Below are positions 11,132 through 20,217 of a DNA stretch of 64,000 nucleotides, one piece after another. The DNA lies in NCBI GenBank assembly GCA_963971425.1, contig OZ020525.1:1922001-1986000 (forward strand), read 5' to 3'. A model generated the notes under the pieces. The model did not search any database. It worked only from the letters and a program-made list of their open reading frames with translations, and had not been told where the DNA came from. The first letter of the stretch is position 1. Each line of letters starts with the position of its first letter. The DNA is from Bryoerythrophyllum caledonicum. Its lineage: Eukaryota; Streptophyta; Bryopsida; Pottiales; Pottiaceae. Both the position numbers and the translations under genes were made by a program.

Positions 11132-14100
11132 TTAAGATCTTGGTCTGGCTTCGAGTCGAGGGCGCTTGTGCTTGTATGCATCCTTGAACTCACACTCCTG
11201 GAGAATCAGCTGTAGCTCAGCCATCTCCACATTACGACGAACATCTTCGTCATGTTTAAAAAGATACGTCTCGTGCGCCTTCTTATAACTCAGCCATGCA
11301 ACTAGCTGCTCTTGACGCTTGCTTGAATTCTCCAAAGCAAACACCGAGCTCGCACCATGGAGGAAGTTGGTGATTACCATACACTCCAAAGCTCTCATAT
11401 GGCGACTTGGCATCTGCTGCATCTTCGTCCATAAGTGAAATTCAGGCTTGGTCTCATCAAACCTGTTGACGTTCACCACACACTTGTATCGTATACACAT
11501 GTGACATAGGATGTTGCAAAATACTGCAGCTCGAAAACACACAGGGTCCGTGTGTCTTCGGTGAATCTCAAAAAAGGCTCGATAGGAATCACTGCATTCC
11601 TGGGGAGAAGAAAAACTCCCTGGAATCTGTGGCCAGTTGTAAGGCACTGTGTCGAGCTTACTCCAGGGCGCCCACTTGTAACGCCGATATCCCTTCAAGG
11701 GACACTGGTGGTAGCTCATCGTGATCGCTGCTGGTGGCACCGTTGACCAAGTCTGGGATACCTTGGGATATAGTTGATCCCACTGTCTCCAGACCTGCGG
11801 TGACAAGCCAAAGTCCTCCAACAGCCAATCTATGGCTTGCCATGAGGGAAATGGCACCTCCTCCTCGCTGTTAAACAGATTCTCGTACTCTCCGAGAAAT
11901 CGTTGCTTGTTCAACGATCCGGTCACTGGTAGTGGCAAGCCTCCCCAGATCGTGTGTCTATAATCTGGAGGGGGTGACATGAAAGTGGCCATCTGAACCG
12001 CATCTGCCACATCCACCGTTTTCTTCTTTGCTCCCTCGATCGCACGCTTAAGTCGGTGGTGAGCTCGGACCTTGGCGTAGAGATACTGCCCCATGGTGAT
12101 CTCACCTCGCTGAGCCAAGTCCTCGCGCTCCTGGACTTGAGTCATGCATCCCACAAAGCTCTGCTCATTTTGTAGTAGCTTCGTCAGCTTCTCCATCTGG
12201 TTCTTCCATTCTCCCAGGTAGTCCGAGGAGAGGGGAATGGTCTTAAGATCAACCTCAGGAATGACTACCATTCGTTGAGCTACATCTGGTTGATCATACT
12301 GCCTCCGCATCTGCAGCTGCCCCTCCAAGTGCCAGTAATATAGTAGCACTCTGGCTCCAATATCACCGATCGGCACCAGCAGCTGTCTCGAGTCCTCCAG
12401 CTGAAGGTCTTGTCTCACGATCATTTCGGAGATTAGATTCTGCATATTGGCGAAATTCGCCGCTACGGTCCACAGGTTCTGAAATTCTCCTCGGCTCAGC
12501 TTGTCTCCATGATTCAAACACATCATGGTTAAACAAGCGGTCCTTTGCAACTCATAGGCTCGGAAGAGTGCAAAGGTTGGCGGACTGTGTAAGTCCTGGC
12601 GCCAAATGGCCTCTTGGAGTTTGCCCTTCACTCCTCTATCTACTGTTGTCTGTGAAGTCAACCGGGCATTAGCCTCGGTGACCTCCCGTACCTTCTCTTC
12701 CAATTCTACTACCTGCGAAGAGTCGGGCGTAGCTACGGTCGACGTTTCCCTGCTTGCCTGCACCTCCCTCTTCTGTTGTGCTAGGGACGTCGCCAACTCC
12801 TTCGCCAGATTCTTCTCAGCCTGACACTGTTCCTGCACCTGCTGATATTGAGTCTTCAGATTCTCAATCTCGAGCAAGTATTCTTCAACTTGTCGCTCCT
12901 TCGCAGTGTGGAGATCCTTCCAGTGGGTAGCGCTCCCGGAAGCTTGCCGGAGCTCTTCTTGCAACGTGTGCCAATCTCGCACCTGTGCTTCCTTGTCTCC
13001 AGCTAGAGCCGAATTCTCCTTCTCCGACTCCGCCTTGAGGCGATGGTACTCCTGCTCCATGTGGCTCAGCTTCTTCTGCAACTCCTCGCATTGCTGTGCC
13101 TTCGTCGTCTGATCGTTGCACAAGGTCTCCCAGCGCTGAACTTCTTCAGTTGTTTGGGCTAACTTCCCTCGCAGTTCACCTCGCTCTCGGTCCAGCAGCT
13201 CTCTAGCCTGCTCAGCTTCCAACAGCGACTTCTCCAGCCGGAGCTTCTCGCGTTGGAAGTCCTTCTGCATTTGATCCTTGGCCAACAAGACATCCTTGTT
13301 GGTGGCTTGATATTGAGCTACGAGATCATCCTTTTGGATCACCATCAGCTCGAGTTTCTCCTTACTCAGCTCACGAACCTCACTCCGTTTGGTGCCATCG
13401 GCTTCCTGCGATTTCTTCTCTGTTCGCTTGATAGGCACTTCATCCTCAGGGTCCTCTACGTCGATGACGTTAGGAGCAGCGTACGGGACAATCTGCTTGG
13501 ATGGTGTCTTGGGCGGCTTCGCTGTTCCTGGTGTACGCGGTTCCTGCCCTGAGGTGATCCTTAAAACACCTCCAGTGCCGATCGGGTGCTTCACCTTTTT
13601 CTTCTGCACCTCCACCAACGGTGTCTTCCCCTTGTCTTTCGCTCGTACAGGGGCTTGAGGTGACCCTGGTGTCTCCTCTTCCTCGTCCTCCCTCGCAGGA
13701 CTTGGCACGTCGTTATCTCCCACGTCCTCTTCTTCTTCAGAAGCTTCTTCCGGTTCGTCCTCTTCCTCTTCCGGTTCTTCGACCATCTTGCGCAATCTCT
13801 TCTTCCTGGGACTCCTCCCTGATTCTTCTTCCACCTGTTGCGCTCCTCCAGTCAAGCTCTTCCTCAATGGGGGACAGATTGCTGAGAAGTATGTGGTTCC
13901 ATGGAAGAAGATGTTATGGCGGGTATTCTTCCCTGCCAGCTCCAATCGGAGATGCGCGTACATGATCTTGGACCAGTTGAGTCGCTCTCCATTCCAGCTC
14001 TTGTAAGCTGCGGCCAACGCGCTGGGCGATAATACCTCCGTTCCATCAAAAGCCATCAAAAGTCGAAGGTTGATAAATTTCAACCACTCCTTCCACGAAG

Positions 14101-14599
14101 CCTTGGCCTTCCTGATTGAATATCCCCGTCCTACCTTGGCGTCGTCTGGCCTCTCGAATACCCGACTGAGCTCAGTCTTGGTTAGCAAAGGCAATCCCAC
14201 CAGCGTAGGTCCTGTCTTCGGCAAGCTTGGACAATGCTGCTGGACGATCTCCACGTCAAAGCGAACCACTTCACCGTTGATTAAAAATTCGTCTTGCGCG
14301 CCTCGCTTGGAGCCCAGCATGAAGGCCAGCACTCGCGGTAGATCCGCCTCCGGCCATTGTTGCTCGATGAATTGCAGGAGACCTGCCTTTTCCAAGTTCT
14401 TGCGGTTGCCCTCATACACCTTCTTTGGCAACTCCCTGAGCGGTGAAGGATCAATCTCAAAATCCTTCTTCGGCTTCCGTTTCTGGCTCATCTTGATCTC
14501 TGAGTCAACTGTTCTCTTACAACCAACGCCACTCTGTGAATTTGGATTCACCATCTTGCACCTGTCTTTAACAACAAAGCAAAGCTCTTTTTCCTGCAA
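11132..14599 (-). CDS. Element A 3' ORF, 1155-aa coiled-coil protein of unknown function
   Basis: An intact 1155-codon frame lies between pol and the 3' LTR, in the sense of the element. Residues about 40-260 look globular. Residues about 260-420 are Glu/Asp/Lys/Pro-rich and disordered. Residues about 420-680 are a long heptad-like coiled coil rich in Gln, Glu, Leu and Lys. Residues about 690-1155 form a second region rich in Trp, Tyr and Cys, with a basic C-terminus (HKRPRLEARPRS). I see no signal peptide, membrane helix or catalytic motif, so it does not look like a classic envelope protein. Extra ORFs downstream of pol are known from Athila/Tat-related plant elements, but I cannot show homology. 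Its intactness in a young copy suggests it is maintained. Confidence 0.8.
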   Translation of the reverse strand: MQEKELCFVVKDRCKMVNPNSQSGVGCKRTVDSEIKMSQKRKPKKDFEIDPSPLRELPKKVYEGNRKNLEKAGLLQFIEQQWPEADLPRVLAFMLGSKRGAQDEFLINGEVVRFDVEIVQQHCPSLPKTGPTLVGLPLLTKTELSRVFERPDDAKVGRGYSIRKAKASWKEWLKFINLRLLMAFDGTEVLSPSALAAAYKSWNGERLNWSKIMYAHLRLELAGKNTRHNIFFHGTTYFSAICPPLRKSLTGGAQQVEEESGRSPRKKRLRKMVEEPEEEEDEPEEASEEEEDVGDNDVPSPAREDEEEETPGSPQAPVRAKDKGKTPLVEVQKKKVKHPIGTGGVLRITSGQEPRTPGTAKPPKTPSKQIVPYAAPNVIDVEDPEDEVPIKRTEKKSQEADGTKRSEVRELSKEKLELMVIQKDDLVAQYQATNKDVLLAKDQMQKDFQREKLRLEKSLLEAEQARELLDRERGELRGKLAQTTEEVQRWETLCNDQTTKAQQCEELQKKLSHMEQEYHRLKAESEKENSALAGDKEAQVRDWHTLQEELRQASGSATHWKDLHTAKERQVEEYLLEIENLKTQYQQVQEQCQAEKNLAKELATSLAQQKREVQASRETSTVATPDSSQVVELEEKVREVTEANARLTSQTTVDRGVKGKLQEAIWRQDLHSPPTFALFRAYELQRTACLTMMCLNHGDKLSRGEFQNLWTVAANFANMQNLISEMIVRQDLQLEDSRQLLVPIGDIGARVLLYYWHLEGQLQMRRQYDQPDVAQRMVVIPEVDLKTIPLSSDYLGEWKNQMEKLTKLLQNEQSFVGCMTQVQEREDLAQRGEITMGQYLYAKVRAHHRLKRAIEGAKKKTVDVADAVQMATFMSPPPDYRHTIWGGLPLPVTGSLNKQRFLGEYENLFNSEEEVPFPSWQAIDWLLEDFGLSPQVWRQWDQLYPKVSQTWSTVPPAAITMSYHQCPLKGYRRYKWAPWSKLDTVPYNWPQIPGSFSSPQECSDSYRAFFEIHRRHTDPVCFRAAVFCNILCHMCIRYKCVVNVNRFDETKPEFHLWTKMQQMPSRHMRALECMVITNFLHGASSVFALENSSKRQEQLVAWLSYKKAHETYLFKHDEDVRRNVEMAELQLILQECEFKDAYKHKRPRLEARPRS

Positions 14600-15972
14600 T
14601 GTCTACTTCGTTTTTGCAATCTTCTTTACGCTACGAACACTCTTAAGACATGCACCTACACTCATAGAATTCCCTATCATCTGTGCAGACTTATGTCTTA
14701 AGATTACATGCAAGGTGGTTACAACGGTTATTCCGTTTCTTGATTTTCTTTAACAAACTCTTTGATTTTACTCTCGTAGATAGTTATCTACTCTCAGTAA
14801 ATTTTATTTCGTTAATCTCATACCTTAGCAAGGAAGATCAGTTGAATTCTGTTGTCTTAAGCAACCTTATTCACAACGACATGGCATAATCCAACAATTC
14901 TGTGAACTCACATTCAGCATGACTTAAACGACGAACTTACCACCAGAACGTGTGACGACCTCTGCCTTCGCTCTTGGTGACACCTCGCTTCCCCGACGCA
15001 GAGTCTCACAAAACTCACAGCTTTGCAACAATTCTTCACGATACACTCTGACTCTCAATAATGCAAACTAACCTCTCGACTCTGCTTCAGCGACTGAACA
15101 ATGCACTTGTGAATTCTCTCTGATGAGCCATAGCCAAGTTTGGCAGCTCGTTTTCTTAACGGCTCATCAAGTTTGCCACTTGGTTTTAAGTCTTGCCCCC
15201 ACTCGTCCTTATCATCACGTTATTCAAGTCATTGCAATGATCTTTTTGACGTGATTGATTGTTGTTTCCCTCGGGTGAAGTGCCCACTTTTGTCCCTTCC
15301 ATGTCACTTTAGTTGATCTTTCGTCATGATGAGATTTCTCCATTTTATGACAAGGTCGCTTCTCACAGATTTCCTACCAACTTAATCATCATTTTTATTT
15401 TCTTAACTATTTCCATTTTTCATAATTTGCATCGTCTTACTTCTGTTTTAAGGCATCTCCTTATTTAAGTTTATTGTTGTCTCACAATTTTACTTTTTAA
15501 GATGAACTCCAGGGACAACCCCAGACTTACTGTCTTAAGGTGTCTACTCAAGTTCTTAAGACAACTGTAGATCTGACGTCTCTTGAGTGCTTGAAGACAG
15601 CTTAAGTTCTTTAAGACAACTGTGTCTTTAAGAGCACTTAAGTTCTTAAGACAACTGACATGACATCACACTTATGATCTTACTTCTGTGACTTAACTTG
15701 AGATGACTTCTTAAGTACTGTTCCTTTATGCAAAAATGATTTAGCTTTTAAGATTTTTGATTTTTTCAATAATACCTTATGACAAGGTTTCTCTCAAGAA
15801 AGTTTTTTGTGCATGTTTTTGTGAATGTTCACAAATTAACTATGACTTAAAACACAATATTTTTAACTTTCCCTTTGGTAGTTTAGGGTCGTTCCGGACC
15901 ACTCAAAAACTTTTTCTTAAGATTACCCTTAAGTAGGGGTGTAGCCCCCCTCTTTTAAAAGGTAACTTGCCC
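14600..15972. other. Spacer of element A between pol and the 3' ORF, CTTAAG-rich
   Basis: 1.37 kb without a supported gene. About eleven CTTAAG sites occur between 14640 and 15930. It could carry a promoter or splice acceptor for the 3' ORF, but I cannot point to one. Confidence 0.5.
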
Positions 15973-18900
15973 TCAAGTTACATACTTTTTGAGCCTGTAT
16001 CCATTATAGCGTGTTGCATGTACATTACCTGCAAAATCTTGTAATTCGACGGAGCCATTAGGATAAGATTTAAGTATTTTATATGGTCCAAACCATCTCA
16101 TTTTAAATTTCCCTGGAAATTTCTGGAATCTACTATCATAGAGTAGGACTAAATCATTTTCTTTTAGAGTTTTTGGTTGTAATTTACTATCATAATAAGT
16201 TTTCCTTTGTTTTTGTATAGCTTCCATATTTATGTAGGCTTGACCTCTAATTTCATCTAGACGTTCCAGATTATCTAATCTTTCTCTTAAAGATTGTTCA
16301 TCATCTAATCTTTCAGAAATTGCCACACGTAAGGAAGGTAATGCCACTTCTATTGGGAGCATAGCTTCCAATCCATACACTAATTGAAAAGGGGTTGCTT
16401 TAGTTGTAGTTTTTATTGTACATCTATATGCCCATAATGCATTATTCAACTCATAATCCCAATTAGATGCATTGCCTTGTAATGTCTTAGTGATGATCTT
16501 GCAAAGAATACCATTAGACTTCTCAGTTTGTCCATTAGCTCTAGGGTGATAGGGTGACGACTTACGGTGCTTAATAAAATACTTTTGCAACATTTTCTCA
16601 ATAGTGTCATTGATGAAATGAGTCCCTCTATCACTTACAATTTCTTTTGGACACCCAAACCTAGTGATAATATGTTCATAAATGAATTTTGCAACAGTGT
16701 CTGCATCATCATTTTTAGTGGCAAGGGCCTCTACCCACTTAGTCACATATTCTGTTGCAACCAAGATATAGCGTTTTTGACCCTCACGACTAGGTGGTTT
16801 AATGGGGCCTACAAAGTCAATTCCCCATTTCTCAAAAGGAATTTGTGCTAAAATTGGTGTTAATGGCATAGCCTTAGTAGCTGTCGGTTTACCGACTCGC
16901 TGACAAGGATCACATTTTTTAACATAATTAGTGGCGTCGGCAAAAAGTGTGGGCCACCTATAGCCTGCTCGTAATGCTTTTTGAGCGGTAGCCCAACCCG
17001 CAAAATGCCCTCCACAGACATCATCATGACATCCTACTAAAATCATTGACACTTCACTAGGATTTACACATCGTCGAAGTACATCATCTTTACCTCGCTT
17101 ATAGAGAACACCACTAATCATAGTGTATGGTAACGATTGATGCACTAGTTTAATTTTATCTTTGCTAGTGTATTCAATAGGAAAAGTAGCTTTAGTTAAA
17201 TAGTAGATGATGACGGCATATTCTTTTGGAATTACATCAAGTACCTCCACACCCTCCTTAACAGAAAAGATGTGTGCATCTGGAAAGTTATCATCTATGG
17301 ACTGTGGATTTATGGTCTCACTAAGTCTTGATAAAAAATCTGCATTTTGATGTATTTTCCCCGGTCTGACATTTATGGTAAAATTAAACTCTTGTAATAA
17401 CAAAACCCACCTCGCAATTCGTCCACTTAATTGAGGCTTATTGATTATATACTTCAAAGCATCATGATCAATATGGAAAGTAAATTTGTAACCCAATAAA
17501 TAATGTCTATATTTTTTAACAGAGAAGATCATGCCAAGACCTTCTCTTTCAGTCACAGAATAATTTCTTTCTGGGGCACTCAACTGTCTACTTGCAAAGT
17601 AAATTGGTCTATCATGACCTTTAGAATCTTTTTGACTTAAGACACTTCCAATGGCCATATTAGAAGCATCAACATACACTTCAAAAGGTTTTGTCCAATC
17701 TGGGGGAATTAGGACAGGTGCTTTACTAAGACGACGTTTTAACTTGTTAAAAGCTTTGGTGCAATCATCTGTCCATACCCCAGGTAATAAAGTTTGTTTT
17801 GTTAAGACATTCAAAGGTGCTGCTATGAAAGCAAACCTATAAATAAATCTTCTATAATAACCTGTTGCACCTAGAAAGCCTTTTAGTCCTGTTAGATGTT
17901 TAGGTATTTCCATATTAAGAATAATGTCTACTTTGTCTGGGTCTACCGATATTCCCTCTTTTGAAACAACATGACCTAATAATTTACCACATACAGTGGC
18001 AAACTCAGACTTAGCAGCATTTATGGAGATGCCATATTCTTTACATTGATTAAAACATTTCTTTAGGTTTTGTGCATGATCTTTCTTAGAGCCAAACACA
18101 CAAAAATCATCTAAAAATATCTCCATAAATTTTCTAAGATATTTTGTAAAGGCTTGAGTCATAACTCTTTGGAATGTTGCCGGAGCATTGCACAATCCAA
18201 ATGGCATGACATTATATGCAAAAGTTCCCCAGTCCGTAGTGAAAGTGGTCAATGGTTTATCTTCTGGGGCAATCTGCACTTGATTATAACCCGAGAATCC
18301 ATCAAGGAAAGAATAACACTCATGACCGGCTACACCATCTAGGACTGCATCCGAAAATGGTAATGGAAAGAAATCTTTCTTAGTGGCTTTGTTCAACTGT
18401 CTGAAATCCTGACAAATACGGATCTTACCATTCTTTTTAGGTACTATGACAATAGGTGACACCCATTCGCTAAATGGCACGGGATAAATGAAATTACACT
18501 CCAGTAATTTATCAATTTCCTCTTTAACCATCAGAGAATACTTTGGGTTCATCCTATATTGCCTTTGCCTAACAGGTTTAGCATCCGCTTCTAGGATAAT
18601 TCGATGTTGACAAACATCAGGAGGTATGCCTTTCAAGTCTTTATAAGTCCAAGCAAAGGCATCCTTTTCCTTCTTAAAGAATTCCAACCATTCTTCATAT
18701 TCTTTAGAACTTAATTCATCATATATTTTAATAGGCTTAGGATCTTCCGTAGTGCCTAAATTTATTTCTATAGTATTTTTTACTAAAGGTCGAACATTAG
18801 GAATTTTTTTATCACCTAGTAATTGATCCGAGTCTGACACATAAGGAATTTCCTTATCTGACTTCCCCTCAATAGTAATATTAAAAATAGGAGCATTTTG

Positions 18901-20217
18901 CCATGCTTCAATAGCTGCATCCGAGTCATCAACTTGACTGGGAGGGACAAAATACTCTCCATGACCTAAACCTTTAAACGTAGGCATGTCCTGGACAACA
19001 TTAGTGTCTTCAGGCTCAGATTCTGAATTGGGATCAGTAGTCCAATCTGAAGCATCATCCTGGGTCTCACCATGATAGTTTGCAGGAAACATAGGGAGAA
19101 TAATTTGACTTTTACCCTTCCCAATTGTTAAAGTTCCCTTACCCCAATCGTCCTTAGCTTTAGCCAATGACAACCAAGGCCTGCCAAGGAGTATAGGATA
19201 TGTGGAAATGGACTCACTCACCTTAAAGACAATATAGTCAATTTTATAATCAATTCCACCAATTATTGTATTTAATTGTATCAATTTTCCCAAAGGTTTG
19301 ACTCTACTTTGATCGGCCATTCTTAAAATAATGGGAGTAGGAACTAAGTTGGTTATACCCAACTCTTCCATAGTGTCAACATTCATAAGGTTGACACTAC
19401 TCCCACTATCAATTTGGACTCCATTAATTAAAGTTCCATCTATAATTACATCGACTGTAGGTGCACCTGGATCTAGAGAGATATCATGAACGTTCACAAT
19501 TTCGGGTTGAGATTTACTTGTTTCCTTATTTATTTTTTGTTTAGTTCCTTTAACATTGCCCTCCTCTTGTATTTTTGCTCTCTTTCTAATTAGAGAAGAT
19601 GTTAATTCATTTTTACAATAAGGTGACAATGCAAGTAATTGTCTCAAAGAAATTTGAGGTTGTAATCTATCTAAATCTGTGAGAATATCATATGGATGCA
19701 TACCCACTGTTAATCTCATAATTCTATTATGTTTTCTCTTTTTTAAAGACATAGATGATTCTTTCATTATCTTTTTTGAAGGCTTATAAAAAGTAGGTTG
19801 TTCCAATGGTTTCATGGAGGTACTTGTTTTTTCCACTTTTGGAATTATAGGTACAACTTTTTCTGGCAAAGTAGATGTTATAGGTACTTGAGTTGGATTT
19901 TCCCGAGAATCACTACTTGTCATCTCTATTATTTGTGGTGATGGTTTAAGAATTTCTGGTCTTTCTAGTATAGTTGGCATATCTCTACCAAGCACAGGAT
20001 TAAGTTTTACTTTGCTATAATCACTCTCTGAACTATTAATGGGTTCTTTTTCAAGGGCCTTCTTGGCTTGTGATCTAGTGATAAAGACATCTTGAGGTGT
20101 ATCAATTGCCATATAATTAACATTTCTAGTATTAGAAGACTCTACTTCTTGAATTTGAACTTGTTTCCTAACATTAGGAAACTCAGTAATTATGGCTGTG
20201 CAAAAGGTAGAAACATG
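15973..20217 (-). CDS. pol: Element A pol: protease, reverse transcriptase, RNase H, integrase
   Basis: The frame is open directly after the gag TGA (20220-20218), so pol is in the gag frame. The first ATG is at 20112, giving 1379 residues from there. Protease is near residue 240 (DSGSS). RT includes PIVIVPKKNGKIRICQDFR and the catalytic FLDDF (about residue 690). RNase H includes VYVDAS. Integrase has an H-H-C-C finger ending KKCDPCQR, catalytic segments WGIDFVGPI, SDRGTHF and NGQTEKSNG, and a GPY/F-like C-terminal module (MRWFGPYKI). No chromodomain follows. All catalytic residues that I can check are present. Translation probably depends on passing the UGA, as a gag-pol fusion. Confidence 0.95.
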   Translation of the reverse strand, partial: HVSTFCTAIITEFPNVRKQVQIQEVESSNTRNVNYMAIDTPQDVFITRSQAKKALEKEPINSSESDYSKVKLNPVLGRDMPTILERPEILKPSPQIIEMTSSDSRENPTQVPITSTLPEKVVPIIPKVEKTSTSMKPLEQPTFYKPSKKIMKESSMSLKKRKHNRIMRLTVGMHPYDILTDLDRLQPQISLRQLLALSPYCKNELTSSLIRKRAKIQEEGNVKGTKQKINKETSKSQPEIVNVHDISLDPGAPTVDVIIDGTLINGVQIDSGSSVNLMNVDTMEELGITNLVPTPIILRMADQSRVKPLGKLIQLNTIIGGIDYKIDYIVFKVSESISTYPILLGRPWLSLAKAKDDWGKGTLTIGKGKSQIILPMFPANYHGETQDDASDWTTDPNSESEPEDTNVVQDMPTFKGLGHGEYFVPPSQVDDSDAAIEAWQNAPIFNITIEGKSDKEIPYVSDSDQLLGDKKIPNVRPLVKNTIEINLGTTEDPKPIKIYDELSSKEYEEWLEFFKKEKDAFAWTYKDLKGIPPDVCQHRIILEADAKPVRQRQYRMNPKYSLMVKEEIDKLLECNFIYPVPFSEWVSPIVIVPKKNGKIRICQDFRQLNKATKKDFFPLPFSDAVLDGVAGHECYSFLDGFSGYNQVQIAPEDKPLTTFTTDWGTFAYNVMPFGLCNAPATFQRVMTQAFTKYLRKFMEIFLDDFCVFGSKKDHAQNLKKCFNQCKEYGISINAAKSEFATVCGKLLGHVVSKEGISVDPDKVDIILNMEIPKHLTGLKGFLGATGYYRRFIYRFAFIAAPLNVLTKQTLLPGVWTDDCTKAFNKLKRRLSKAPVLIPPDWTKPFEVYVDASNMAIGSVLSQKDSKGHDRPIYFASRQLSAPERNYSVTEREGLGMIFSVKKYRHYLLGYKFTFHIDHDALKYIINKPQLSGRIARWVLLLQEFNFTINVRPGKIHQNADFLSRLSETINPQSIDDNFPDAHIFSVKEGVEVLDVIPKEYAVIIYYLTKATFPIEYTSKDKIKLVHQSLPYTMISGVLYKRGKDDVLRRCVNPSEVSMILVGCHDDVCGGHFAGWATAQKALRAGYRWPTLFADATNYVKKCDPCQRVGKPTATKAMPLTPILAQIPFEKWGIDFVGPIKPPSREGQKRYILVATEYVTKWVEALATKNDDADTVAKFIYEHIITRFGCPKEIVSDRGTHFINDTIEKMLQKYFIKHRKSSPYHPRANGQTEKSNGILCKIITKTLQGNASNWDYELNNALWAYRCTIKTTTKATPFQLVYGLEAMLPIEVALPSLRVAISERLDDEQSLRERLDNLERLDEIRGQAYINMEAIQKQRKTYYDSKLQPKTLKENDLVLLYDSRFQKFPGKFKMRWFGPYKILKSYPNGSVELQDFAGNVHATRYNGYRLKKYVT

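Noticed and set aside
11132..14599. Envelope protein call for the 1155-aa ORF
   Set aside because: No signal peptide, transmembrane helix or fusion-like segment is visible.
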